Assembly: GCA_902526045.1 (NCBI GenBank)
Contig: CABZJI010000003.1
Location: 1 to 64,000 of the forward strand
From: an uncultured SAR86 cluster bacterium
GTDB lineage: Bacteria > Pseudomonadota > Gammaproteobacteria > Magnimaribacterales > AG-339-G14
Length of the DNA: 64,000 nt
Reading direction: 5' to 3'
Part shown: piece after piece, positions 17,130 through 26,774 of the stretch
Layout: every line of letters starts with the position of its first letter
How positions within the stretch are numbered: the first letter of the stretch is position 1
Position numbers and translations under genes: made by a program
The notes under the pieces: model-generated
The model's database searches: none
Told to the model about the DNA's origin: nothing
What the model saw: only the letters and a program-made list of their open reading frames with translations

Positions 17130-19901
17130 ATGAAAAGTAACACTTCATATCTTGCACGTCTTTTTGGCTATGTTTCTTCAAGCATTCCTTATTTCTTGAT
17201 CAGTTTTTTTGGATTTGTATTATTTGCAGCAGCTCAAGTAGGAGCAGCGGAATGGTTAAGAAGAATAGTTGACTTTATAGAAAATCCAAATCAAACAGTT
17301 CAAACAATCTTACCCCTTGCATTGATAGCCATAGCCCTAATAAGAGGAATTGGTTTTTATCTTTCAAATTTTTTTATGGCCTTTATTTCGAATAAATTAA
17401 TTCATAATTTAAGAGTAGATTTATTCAAATCATTGATTTCAATGCCAGTGAGTTTTTATGATAAATCTTCCAGTGGACATTTATTATCTAGAATTACTTT
17501 TAATGTCATGCAGGTTAGTAGTGCAGTTACCGACGCAGTCAAAATTATCATTAGAGAAGGCTTGATAGTAATAGGACTATTAGGTTACTTAATTTACTTA
17601 AATTGGAAATTAACCCTAGTGTTAATAATTGCAGCTCCCCTAATTGGCATCATTGTTTCTATTGCTGGGAAAAGATTAAGACGTCTTAGTAAAAAAATTC
17701 AATCAGCCATGGGTGATGTTACTCATGTTAGTTCAGAATCTATAAATGCTCATAAAGAATTAAAGATTTTCGGCAATGAAAATCTTGAAATTGATAAATT
17801 CAATGAGGCAAGCGATGCAAATAGAATTCAAAATTTGAAATTAGAGTCTACAAACTCAATTGCTTCTCCGCTTATTCAATTAATAATATCTCTGGCTTTA
17901 GCTTTAATCACGTGGTTTGCCTTAGATCCTTCTGTAATTACATCAATGTCATCAGGAACATTTATAGCTTTTTTTGGTAGTGCTGGAATGCTAGCAAAAC
18001 CTATCAGACAATTATCTTCTACTAATGTCATGTTCCAGAAAGGTATTGCAGCAGCAGAAGATATTTTTAAGCAAATTGATGAAACTCCAGAAAAAGATGA
18101 TGGCTTAAAAATAATAAAGAATTCTGAAGGGAAAATAAAATTTGATAATGTCTCCCTTAAATATCCAAGTTCAGATGAATATTCCCTCAAGAATATAAAT
18201 TTTGAGTTAGAAAAAGGTTCTAATTTAGCTATTGTTGGAAGCTCAGGTGCAGGAAAAAGCAGCATAATTAATCTGATCCCTAGATTTTACGATGCCTCAG
18301 AGGGAGGTATTTCTATAGATGGAACTAGGATTGAACAGCTTTCTCTGGAATCTTTAAGGGATCAAATTTCCTACGTTGGACAAGAGATAACTTTATTCAA
18401 TGACACAATTTTTAATAATATCTTTTATGGAGATATCGATACCAGTGAAGAAGATGTCTATGAAGCAGCAAAGAAAGCGAATGCTCATGAATTCATAGAA
18501 TCTTTTCCTGATGGGTATAAAACCGTTATTGGTGATAATGGAACATTATTATCCGGTGGACAGAAACAGAGAATTGCCATTGCAAGAGCCATTTTAAAAA
18601 ATTCACCTTTTTTAATATTAGACGAAGCCACTTCCGCTTTAGATTCTGAATCAGAAAGATTGATAACAGATGCGATTGCTAACTTAAAAGAAGGTAAAAC
18701 TACAATTACTATTGCGCACAGACTTTCAACAGTAGAGCAAGCTGATGAAATTTTAGTTCTCCAAAATGGAGAAATAGTAGAAAGAGGTAAGCACAGTCAA
18801 TTAATATTATCTGAAGGTCCTTATTTTCAACTTTATAGAAATCAATTTGATTTTGATGATGGTGCATTAAAAATTGACACTGAACCAAATTCCAATCTTC
18901 TAGTAAATATAGATGCATCAAAATCCTATGTTTCAAACTTAGAAAAAGCTTGGTATGAAAATAGCCTCTGGCCTAGACTTCTTATTCCATTTTCATGGAT
19001 ATACCAATTTATTTTTAATAGACAAAAAAGACATCAAATTTCAAATTCATGGAAACCTAATCTTCTTACAATAGTTGTTGGTAACCTGACAGTTGGTGGC
19101 ACAGGAAAAACTCCAATTATTATTTACCTTGCTAAATTACTTAAAAAAGAAGGTCTCAAACCAGGAATAATTTCAAGAGGTTACCTAAGTAAATCAAAGA
19201 CCTATCCATTGCTACTTAATTCAGAGACTCCAATTGAAGAATCTGGAGATGAACCGGCTATTATGTTTAAGAATTCTCAATGTCCAGTGGTCATCGGCCC
19301 TAATAGGATACAAGCAGCTAAACATCTTATGGAAAATACAGATAGTAACGTCATTCTAAGCGATGATGGTTTGCAGCACTTTTCTCTTGGAAGAGATATA
19401 GAAATACTTATGATTGATGGAAATAGAAAGTTTGGAAACGAGCTACTGCTTCCAGCAGGACCGCTTAGGGAGCCAAAATCTAGAATTAAAACAGTGGATT
19501 TTACAATCAGCTCAAATAGAAAATGGCCTTCAGTTGCAAAATATGAAATGAAATATCGTCCTTTCAAGTGGATTCATATGAAAAGCCAAAAGGAATACGA
19601 TATATTCGACTGGCCCTTAAAAAAAGAAGTAAATGCGGTTGCAGGAATTGGAAATCCATCTAATTTTTTCAATTTATTAAAACAACTGGGATTTGAGATA
19701 TCAGAATACGCTTTCCCTGATCATCATGATTTTCACAGTGTAGATTTTGAAATTATGGATAATCAGCCTACTGTTATGACAGAAAAAGATGCAATAAAAT
19801 GCTCATTTCTAGACCATACGAATTATTGGTATTTAAAGATAGAAGCTGAAGTTTCAGATAACTTTGAACAAGATTTCTTAGCCGAAATTAAATCAAAATG
19901 A
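17130..19901 (+). CDS. MsbA-LpxK fusion: lipid A export ABC transporter plus tetraacyldisaccharide 4'-kinase in one ORF
   Basis: N-terminal part: ABC exporter TMD and NBD (GSSGAGKSSIINLIPRFYD, LSGGQKQRIAIARAILKNSPFLILDEATSALD). C-terminal part: LpxK motifs VVGNLTVGGTGKTPI, SDDGLQHFSLGRDIEILMIDG, FGNELLLPAGPLREP. Confidence 0.93.
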   Translation: MKSNTSYLARLFGYVSSSIPYFLISFFGFVLFAAAQVGAAEWLRRIVDFIENPNQTVQTILPLALIAIALIRGIGFYLSNFFMAFISNKLIHNLRVDLFKSLISMPVSFYDKSSSGHLLSRITFNVMQVSSAVTDAVKIIIREGLIVIGLLGYLIYLNWKLTLVLIIAAPLIGIIVSIAGKRLRRLSKKIQSAMGDVTHVSSESINAHKELKIFGNENLEIDKFNEASDANRIQNLKLESTNSIASPLIQLIISLALALITWFALDPSVITSMSSGTFIAFFGSAGMLAKPIRQLSSTNVMFQKGIAAAEDIFKQIDETPEKDDGLKIIKNSEGKIKFDNVSLKYPSSDEYSLKNINFELEKGSNLAIVGSSGAGKSSIINLIPRFYDASEGGISIDGTRIEQLSLESLRDQISYVGQEITLFNDTIFNNIFYGDIDTSEEDVYEAAKKANAHEFIESFPDGYKTVIGDNGTLLSGGQKQRIAIARAILKNSPFLILDEATSALDSESERLITDAIANLKEGKTTITIAHRLSTVEQADEILVLQNGEIVERGKHSQLILSEGPYFQLYRNQFDFDDGALKIDTEPNSNLLVNIDASKSYVSNLEKAWYENSLWPRLLIPFSWIYQFIFNRQKRHQISNSWKPNLLTIVVGNLTVGGTGKTPIIIYLAKLLKKEGLKPGIISRGYLSKSKTYPLLLNSETPIEESGDEPAIMFKNSQCPVVIGPNRIQAAKHLMENTDSNVILSDDGLQHFSLGRDIEILMIDGNRKFGNELLLPAGPLREPKSRIKTVDFTISSNRKWPSVAKYEMKYRPFKWIHMKSQKEYDIFDWPLKKEVNAVAGIGNPSNFFNLLKQLGFEISEYAFPDHHDFHSVDFEIMDNQPTVMTEKDAIKCSFLDHTNYWYLKIEAEVSDNFEQDFLAEIKSK

Positions 19902-20593
19902 ATTATGTAGTGATCCCAGCTAGATGGTCCTCATCTAGATTACCCGGTAAACCTTTAAAGAAAATTGGTAGTAAGCCAATGATTCAATGGGTGTATGAAT
20001 CTTGCAAGAAATCTGATGCTGACTTTATATTTATTGCTACAGATTCCGAGAAAATAAGAGATCAAGTTCTTGAATTTAAAGGAAAAGTGATTATGACTTT
20101 AATAGATCATAAAACAGGCACAGACAGAATCTATGAAGCAATAACAAAAATAAAATGTAATGAAGAAGATTTAATAATTAACGTTCAAGGAGATGAACCA
20201 TTCATATCTCATGATGATATCAACACTTTGATACACAATTACAATGATAATTTCGAAATGGCAACCTTATACAAAGAACTTAAAAAAGAAGATATAAATG
20301 ATACTAATGTAGTGAAAATTAATGTGACTGATAATGTAGCAACTTCATTTTCAAGAGACTTCAAATCATCAAATTCTATTTATCATCATCTCGGAATATA
20401 TGCTTATCGATGTGAATTTTTAAAAAAATTTGTTAAATATGAGCAATCTGAAAATGAAATTCGAGAAAGTTTAGAACAATTAAGAGCTCTAGATAACGGA
20501 CATCAGATTAAAGCATTTAAATCATCTTCTACGAGCAGCTTTGCAATAGATACTGAAGAGGATTTGATTAGAGCTAATGAAATTATCAAATAA
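19898..20593 (+). CDS. kdsB: 3-deoxy-manno-octulosonate cytidylyltransferase
   Basis: VIPARWSSSRLPGKPLKKIGSKPMIQWVYE, INVQGDEPFI, HLGIYAYR. Confidence 0.95.
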   Translation: MNYVVIPARWSSSRLPGKPLKKIGSKPMIQWVYESCKKSDADFIFIATDSEKIRDQVLEFKGKVIMTLIDHKTGTDRIYEAITKIKCNEEDLIINVQGDEPFISHDDINTLIHNYNDNFEMATLYKELKKEDINDTNVVKINVTDNVATSFSRDFKSSNSIYHHLGIYAYRCEFLKKFVKYEQSENEIRESLEQLRALDNGHQIKAFKSSSTSSFAIDTEEDLIRANEIIK

Positions 20594-21569
20594 AATCAAA
20601 AAATCCTTTAGCTTAAAAGACAATAATCTTTTAAAAATTGATTCTATTGCTAAGTTTTTTATAGAAATCAAAGATCTTGAAGACTTAAAAAATATTCAAA
20701 ATTTTACCTCAACGAAAAAAATTAATTTTTGTACCCTTGGGGAAGGATCTAACGTTGTCCTGCCTAATTTACTTAACAAGGTTGTGATAAAAATTTCATT
20801 TAATGAAATATCGATCGAGGATAATTTAATTACAGTTGGAGCAGGTAAAAATTGGGATGATTTCGTGCTTTGGTCCTTAGACAACGGTTATTCTGGATTA
20901 GAGAATTTATCAGGGATACCTGGAAGCATAGGAGCTGCTCCTATTCAGAATATTGGAGCATATGGGAGCGAAGTATCTGATTTTATTGAAGAAGTCATTT
21001 GTTTCGATATGGAATCAAATAACCTTGTTAGCTTTACTAATGAAGATTGCAATTTTTCATATAGACAAAGCATATTTCAAGATAATGACTCCCTAATTGT
21101 CGTAAAAGTTATATTCAAATTAACCAAAGACTTTCATCCAAACTTAGAGTATGAAGATCTAAACTCTTTAAAAGTAGAAGAGATTTCTCCTTTTATCATT
21201 AGAAAACATATCCTAAAAATAAGAAGAGCTAAAATATCAGATCCAAATGAACATCCAAATGTTGGCAGCTTTTTTAAAAATCCTATTATTTCATTGGATG
21301 AATTGGCAAAAATAAAACAAACCCTACCAAGCATTAAATTTTATTCATACATAGATAATAAAGTAAAAATCTCAGCAGCTTTTTTAATTGAATCACTGAA
21401 CCTAAAAGGTTTTGTATTGAATAATGCAAGAGTGTCTGAAAAACACTCGTTAGTACTAGAGAATAAGTCTAAAAAATCTGAAGATATTCTTGATCTTGCC
21501 TCACATATTCAGTCCTCAGTCTTTGATAATTACAACATTAATTTAGAAATAGAACCTCAGATATTTTGA
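20577..21569 (+). CDS. murB: UDP-N-acetylenolpyruvoylglucosamine reductase
   Basis: LGEGSNVVL, GLENLSGIPGSIGAAPIQNIGAYGSEV, PNVGSFFKNPI. Confidence 0.94.
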   Translation: MKLSNKIKKSFSLKDNNLLKIDSIAKFFIEIKDLEDLKNIQNFTSTKKINFCTLGEGSNVVLPNLLNKVVIKISFNEISIEDNLITVGAGKNWDDFVLWSLDNGYSGLENLSGIPGSIGAAPIQNIGAYGSEVSDFIEEVICFDMESNNLVSFTNEDCNFSYRQSIFQDNDSLIVVKVIFKLTKDFHPNLEYEDLNSLKVEEISPFIIRKHILKIRRAKISDPNEHPNVGSFFKNPIISLDELAKIKQTLPSIKFYSYIDNKVKISAAFLIESLNLKGFVLNNARVSEKHSLVLENKSKKSEDILDLASHIQSSVFDNYNINLEIEPQIF

Positions 21570-22156
21570 CTGAATTTCTTTTAATTGCTTCCATTCATCT
21601 TGTAGCGGTTATAAGTCCTGGACCTGATTTTGCTGTTGTACTAAGACAATCACTATCATCTTCAAGGAGAGCGTCAATTTTTACCGCTTTTGGTATTGCT
21701 ACCAGTGAATTTTTTCATTGTCTATATTCTATTTTTGGAATGGAATTAATTATGAGATATCAAGAAAATATATTTCTCGTGCTTAAACCTATAGCTATTT
21801 TATATTTAATGTATTTGGGAATTTCTTCTTTTTTTACTAATCGACCATCAGAAACAGTAGCACATTCAAGTTCCAAAAATTTCACCCTTGGATTTACGAC
21901 AAATCTTCTTAATCTTCAGGCAAGTACATTTACATTTACCTTATTTTTTGCAATTGTAAGCATTGATACTCCTTTAAATATCCTGTTTGTTTATGCTCTA
22001 TTTATAGCAATTAGTACTTTTATGTGGTTTGGGTTTTTGTCTTTATTGCTCACAAGTAAAGGATTTTTATATAAATTTAATAATTTCACCCCCTGGATAT
22101 ACAAATTTACTGGAATCGTTTTTATAATTAGTTCTTTTTATTTATTAACTTTGTAA
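21566..22156 (+). CDS. LysE family translocator
   Basis: ISPGPDFAVVLRQSLSSSRRASIFTAFGIA; multi-TM. Confidence 0.88.
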   Translation: MTEFLLIASIHLVAVISPGPDFAVVLRQSLSSSRRASIFTAFGIATSEFFHCLYSIFGMELIMRYQENIFLVLKPIAILYLMYLGISSFFTNRPSETVAHSSSKNFTLGFTTNLLNLQASTFTFTLFFAIVSIDTPLNILFVYALFIAISTFMWFGFLSLLLTSKGFLYKFNNFTPWIYKFTGIVFIISSFYLLTL

Positions 22157-22719
22157 TGAAATCTGGACCAAAAACATCTGCTCAATTATTTAGTGATATT
22201 TTGAAACTTCAAAATGAAGGTTCACTTCCTCCGGTAGATGATTGGAACCCTCCTTTATGTGAAAACGTTCAGATGAAAATATCCAGAGATGGAAAATGGT
22301 ATTTTATGGATTCTCCTATAGGCCGCGAGAAAATGGTTAATTTATTTAGCACAGTTCTAAGATTTGATGATGATGGAAATTACTATCTTGTTACTCCTGT
22401 AGAAAAAATCAAGATTGAAGTTGAAGATAAGCCCTTTATTATCGTTACCTACCAAAAAGAAATTAAAAACAATAAAAAGGTATTTTTATTCAAGACCAAT
22501 GTTGGTGATATTGTACTTTTAGATACTCTAGATAAATTAAGAGTTGAAATTGATAAAGATACACAAGAACCTTCGCCATATTTAAAAGTAAGAAAAAACC
22601 TAGAAGGGCTGATCAGTAGAAATGTTTTTTACCGATTAGTAGACGAATCCTACGAGAGAGATAAGGAATTGTTTATTAAAAGTAACAACAAAGAATTTTC
22701 GCTCGGAAAATTGGACTGA
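22156..22719 (+). CDS. DUF1285 domain protein
   Basis: LPPVDDWNPPLCENVQMKISRDGKWYFMDSPIGREKMVNLFSTVLRFDDDGNYYLVTPVEK. Confidence 0.85.
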   Translation: MKSGPKTSAQLFSDILKLQNEGSLPPVDDWNPPLCENVQMKISRDGKWYFMDSPIGREKMVNLFSTVLRFDDDGNYYLVTPVEKIKIEVEDKPFIIVTYQKEIKNNKKVFLFKTNVGDIVLLDTLDKLRVEIDKDTQEPSPYLKVRKNLEGLISRNVFYRLVDESYERDKELFIKSNNKEFSLGKLD

Positions 22720-24393
22720 TTACATATTTGGATAGTTTGGCCCGCCCATACCTTCTGGGGTAACCCAAACTATATTTTGACTTGGATCTTTGATATCGCA
22801 AGTTTTACAATGAACACAATTTTGAGCATTAATTTGAAACTTCTTTTCTCCGTCTTTTTCCACAACTTCATATACTCCAGCAGGACAGTATCGTTGGGCA
22901 GGTTCATCATATTCAGGGAGATTGACAGATATAGGTATAGCAGGATCTTTTAATGTTAGATGGCAAGGTTGATCCTCTTCGTGATTGGTATTAGAAAGAA
23001 ATACAGAAGATAATTTATCAAAGCTCACAACACCATCTGGCTTAGGATAATCAATAGGTTTAGTTTCTGAAACTTTTTTCAAACAAGCATAGTCTGGAGT
23101 AGGGTGATTAAGTGTAAAAGGAAGCTTACCTCGAAAAATTAATTGGTCTATAGCAGCTAAAGCTACTCCAATTAGCCCTTTGAAGCCCCACTTTAAACCA
23201 TTATGAAGAAAAGGACCCCAGTTTCTAGCTTTGTGCAATTCCTTGTTGGCCCAAGATTTTTCAAATTCTTTTTCATAACTAACTAAATCAGCATCATTTA
23301 CTTGATTCTTGATAGCTTCAAATACTACTTCTGCTCCTATCATTCCAGATTTCATTGCTGTGTGAGTACCTTTAATTTTAGGGAAGTTTAAAGTACCAGC
23401 GTTATCTCCAACCAACAGACCTCCTGGAAATGACATTTTTGGTCTAGATTGGTAACCACCTTTGATTAAAGCTCTTGCTCCATAGGCAACCCTTTTACCT
23501 TTCTCTAAAATCTTTTTAATATCTTTTTGCTGTTTCCATTGTTGAAATTCATCAAAAGGGCTTATGTGAGGATTTTCATAATCCAGTGGGACAACATAGC
23601 CTAAATAAATTTGATTATTTTCGCCATGATAAAAATAGGATCCAGATATGGTTCCATTGCTTGGCCATCCCATTGTATGCATAACTGTTCCTTCCTTATG
23701 ATCTTCAGGTGAAATATCCCAAATTTCTTTAAAACCTATTCCATAATGTTGAGGATCTTTATTATCATCGAGATTAAATTTATTAATAAGTTGTTTACCT
23801 AAATGACCACGGCAGCCTTCAGCGAAAATAGTGTATTTACCCCTTAACTCCATTGATGGTTGATAGGACGGTTTTTTTTCTCCTTCCTTAGTAACACCCA
23901 TTTCTCCGGTTAGGATTCCTTTAACAATGTCCCCTTCAAATATGACATCTGAGGCAGTAAATCCTGGAAAGATTTCGACTCCTAAACTTTCAGCTTGAGA
24001 GGCAAGCCATCTGCAGAAATTAGCCAAACTCATGACATAATTTCCATGATTATTAAAGGTTGGAATTAAAAAACTTGGAAAAGGAATGTTAAAAGAAAGA
24101 TTCTCGGAAATAACAAATTTAACGATATCCTTTGTTGCAGGAGAATTCAAAGGTGCTTCTTTGTCTTTCCAATCAGGAATAAGTTCATTAAGCGCAGTAG
24201 GCTCGAATACATTTCCAGATAGTATATGCGCCCCAATTTCTGAACCTTTTTCGATAAGGCAGACACTTAGATCTGTATTACTCTCAGATGCTAGTTGTTT
24301 TAGTCTTATTGCTGTGGATAGCCCTGATGGACCACCACCTACAATAACAACGTCATATTCCATGACGTCTCTTTCTTGTTGTATTTCTTCCAT
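22720..24393 (-). CDS. Electron transfer flavoprotein-ubiquinone oxidoreductase
   Basis: VVIVGGGPSGLSTAIRL, GAHILSGNVFEP, C-terminal CVHCKTCDIKDPSQNIVWVTPEGMGGPNYPNM. Confidence 0.96.
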   Translation of the reverse strand: MEEIQQERDVMEYDVVIVGGGPSGLSTAIRLKQLASESNTDLSVCLIEKGSEIGAHILSGNVFEPTALNELIPDWKDKEAPLNSPATKDIVKFVISENLSFNIPFPSFLIPTFNNHGNYVMSLANFCRWLASQAESLGVEIFPGFTASDVIFEGDIVKGILTGEMGVTKEGEKKPSYQPSMELRGKYTIFAEGCRGHLGKQLINKFNLDDNKDPQHYGIGFKEIWDISPEDHKEGTVMHTMGWPSNGTISGSYFYHGENNQIYLGYVVPLDYENPHISPFDEFQQWKQQKDIKKILEKGKRVAYGARALIKGGYQSRPKMSFPGGLLVGDNAGTLNFPKIKGTHTAMKSGMIGAEVVFEAIKNQVNDADLVSYEKEFEKSWANKELHKARNWGPFLHNGLKWGFKGLIGVALAAIDQLIFRGKLPFTLNHPTPDYACLKKVSETKPIDYPKPDGVVSFDKLSSVFLSNTNHEEDQPCHLTLKDPAIPISVNLPEYDEPAQRYCPAGVYEVVEKDGEKKFQINAQNCVHCKTCDIKDPSQNIVWVTPEGMGGPNYPNM

Positions 24394-24506
24394 ACCTACT
24401 CTTATATGGGGAGCTTAGTGAGTATTTTAAAGACTTACTTTAAACTAGCAAATCCTTTAGAATATGAAGTTCTTGTAATATTCCGCCTTAACACTATATA
24501 AGAAGT

Positions 24507-25259
24507 ATGAAAATTTTAGTTCCAATAAAAAGAGTTGTTGATTACAACGTCAAAGTAAGGCCAAAAGCTGATGAGTCAGGTGTAGATTTGAATAATGTAA
24601 AAATGGCCATAAATCCTTTCTGCGAGATAGCTGTCGAAGAGGCTGTGAGATTAAAAGAGGCTGGTACAGCCACTGAAATAATTGCCGTGACAGTTGGTAC
24701 TTCAGCTTCGCAAGAGCAATTAAGGACAGCATTAGCTTTAGGAGCAGACAGAGCTATTCTTGTAGAAACCGATGTTGAGGTAGAACCATTAGGAATTGCA
24801 AAGGTTTTGAAAGGAATAATTGATAAAGAGTCTCCGGACCTAATTCTTCTTGGGAAACAGGCAATTGATGGAGACAATAATCAGACATCACAAATGTTAG
24901 CTGCTCTAAGCGGCTATGCTCAAGCAACTTTCGCCTCAGAGTTAAAAATTGAAGGTGAAAAAGCAGTTGTAACTAGAGAGGTTGATGGAGGGTTGCAAAC
25001 AATATCTGTGAATCTTCCTTGTATTGTTTCATCAGATTTAAGGCTTAATGAACCAAGATATGCTTCTTTACCGAATATTATGAAGGCAAAGCAAAAACCT
25101 CTCGACGTAATAGAAGCAGGAACCTTAGGCGTAGATATTGAACCAAGAAATAAGACTTTAAAAGTTTCTCCCCCTCCTGTTAGAGAAGCTGGAATAATAG
25201 TAGAAACTGTAGAGGATTTAGTCGATAAACTTAAAAATGAAGCAAAGGTAATAACATGA
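24507..25259 (+). CDS. etfB: Electron transfer flavoprotein beta subunit
   Basis: [49 protein letters not shown]. Confidence 0.95.
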   Translation: MKILVPIKRVVDYNVKVRPKADESGVDLNNVKMAINPFCEIAVEEAVRLKEAGTATEIIAVTVGTSASQEQLRTALALGADRAILVETDVEVEPLGIAKVLKGIIDKESPDLILLGKQAIDGDNNQTSQMLAALSGYAQATFASELKIEGEKAVVTREVDGGLQTISVNLPCIVSSDLRLNEPRYASLPNIMKAKQKPLDVIEAGTLGVDIEPRNKTLKVSPPPVREAGIIVETVEDLVDKLKNEAKVIT

Positions 25260-26182
25260 GCATACTTGTAATAGCTGAACACGATAACGAAGAAATTAAA
25301 GCATCAACTAATAACGTTGTAACTGCTGCCACTAACCTAGAGGGCGATATCCACGTTCTTGTTGCTGGATCAAATTGTTCTGGAGCAAAAGATCAAGCAA
25401 CAAAGATAGCCGGTGTAGCTAAGGTCTTGGTTGCAGATTCTCCAGAATATGAGCATTGTCTTGCAGAAAATATTGCAGATTTAATTGTTGCAATCTCTGC
25501 AAACTATACTCACATCCTTTCTCCTGCAACAACTAACGGCAAAAATTATATGCCAAGAGTATCTGCTCTTCTGGATGTTGCTCAAATATCTGATATCACA
25601 TCTATTGAGTCTAGTGATACTTTCGAAAGACCAATTTATGCTGGAAACTGTATAGCGACTGTTCAAAATAGTGATTCAAAAAAAGTTATCACAGTGAGAA
25701 CAACTGCTTTTGATGCCGCCCAAAATGATGGTAGTGCTGAAGTTGTTGATCTTCAAGAAAGTCATAACCTTGGTATATCAGAATTTATAAAAGAAGAAAT
25801 TGCTGAGTCAGATAGGCCTGAATTAACTGCAGCTGATGTAATCATTTCTGGTGGTAGAGGCATGCAAAATGGAGATAATTTTAAAATTCTGGAATCTGTA
25901 GCTGATAAATTAGGAGCCGCAATAGGTGCCTCAAGAGCGGCAGTAGATTCTGGCTTCGTTCCTAATGATTACCAAGTAGGACAAACAGGAAAAATTGTTG
26001 CACCAAACTTATATATAGCCGTTGGAATATCAGGAGCTATTCAACACCTAGCAGGAATGAAGGATAGTAAAGTTATAGTAGCGATTAATAAAGATGAAGA
26101 TGCACCGATATTTCAGGTTGCAGATTACGGATTGGTTGCTGATTTATTTACCGCTGTCCCTGAACTTGATGCAAAGCTTTGA
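25256..26182 (+). CDS. etfA: Electron transfer flavoprotein alpha subunit
   Basis: [58 protein letters not shown]. Confidence 0.95.
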   Translation: MSILVIAEHDNEEIKASTNNVVTAATNLEGDIHVLVAGSNCSGAKDQATKIAGVAKVLVADSPEYEHCLAENIADLIVAISANYTHILSPATTNGKNYMPRVSALLDVAQISDITSIESSDTFERPIYAGNCIATVQNSDSKKVITVRTTAFDAAQNDGSAEVVDLQESHNLGISEFIKEEIAESDRPELTAADVIISGGRGMQNGDNFKILESVADKLGAAIGASRAAVDSGFVPNDYQVGQTGKIVAPNLYIAVGISGAIQHLAGMKDSKVIVAINKDEDAPIFQVADYGLVADLFTAVPELDAKL

Positions 26183-26772
26183 TGTCATATATTGTTGAAA
26201 TTACAGAAGGCGCAGAAGATTATTTAGGTAATCTCTTAAAAGATTCTGAAGAAAAGGACACAAATATAAGAATCTTTGTTTCTGATCCTGGTTCTAACAA
26301 GGCAGAAACATGCATAGTTTATTGCAAACAAGGTGAACAAGATCCAACTGATTTTTCTCAAACCTATAATTCATTTAATGTTTTTCTAGACGAAAAAAGT
26401 CTTCCTTACTTAGAGGATGCAAAGGTTGATTACCACCCAGATAAATTTGGAGGTCAACTCACTATTAGAGCTCCAAAATCAAAAACTCCTCATTTATCAG
26501 ATGGAAGTTCCATTGAAGATAAGATTAATTTTTATTTACACAGTGAAATTAACCCTTCTTTAGCATCACACGGCGGAGAGGTTAGTTTGGTCGAAGTCCT
26601 TGATGACAATAAAGCGGTGCTTCAATTCGGTGGCGGTTGTCAAGGTTGTAGCATGATAGACGTTACACTAAAAGATGGTGTTGAAAAAACTTTGATAGAA
26701 AATGTTCCTGAAATTACAGGAATTATTGATTCAACCGATCATTCTCTTACGGAAAACGCTTATTTTAAATAA
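26182..26772 (+). CDS. nfuA: Fe-S biogenesis protein NfuA
   Basis: N-terminal A-type-like domain; C-terminal INPSLASHGGEVSLVEV...LQFGGGCQGCSMIDVTLKDGVEKTL. Confidence 0.93.
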   Translation: MSYIVEITEGAEDYLGNLLKDSEEKDTNIRIFVSDPGSNKAETCIVYCKQGEQDPTDFSQTYNSFNVFLDEKSLPYLEDAKVDYHPDKFGGQLTIRAPKSKTPHLSDGSSIEDKINFYLHSEINPSLASHGGEVSLVEVLDDNKAVLQFGGGCQGCSMIDVTLKDGVEKTLIENVPEITGIIDSTDHSLTENAYFK

Positions 26773-26774
26773 TC

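Noticed and set aside
17876-19567. Minus-strand ORFs inside msbA-lpxK (17876..18265, 18709..18936, 19277..19567)
   Set aside because: Antisense shadows of a strongly conserved plus-strand gene; low-complexity translations.
24542-25282. Minus-strand ORFs over etfB
   Set aside because: Antisense to conserved etfB, with no recognisable motifs.
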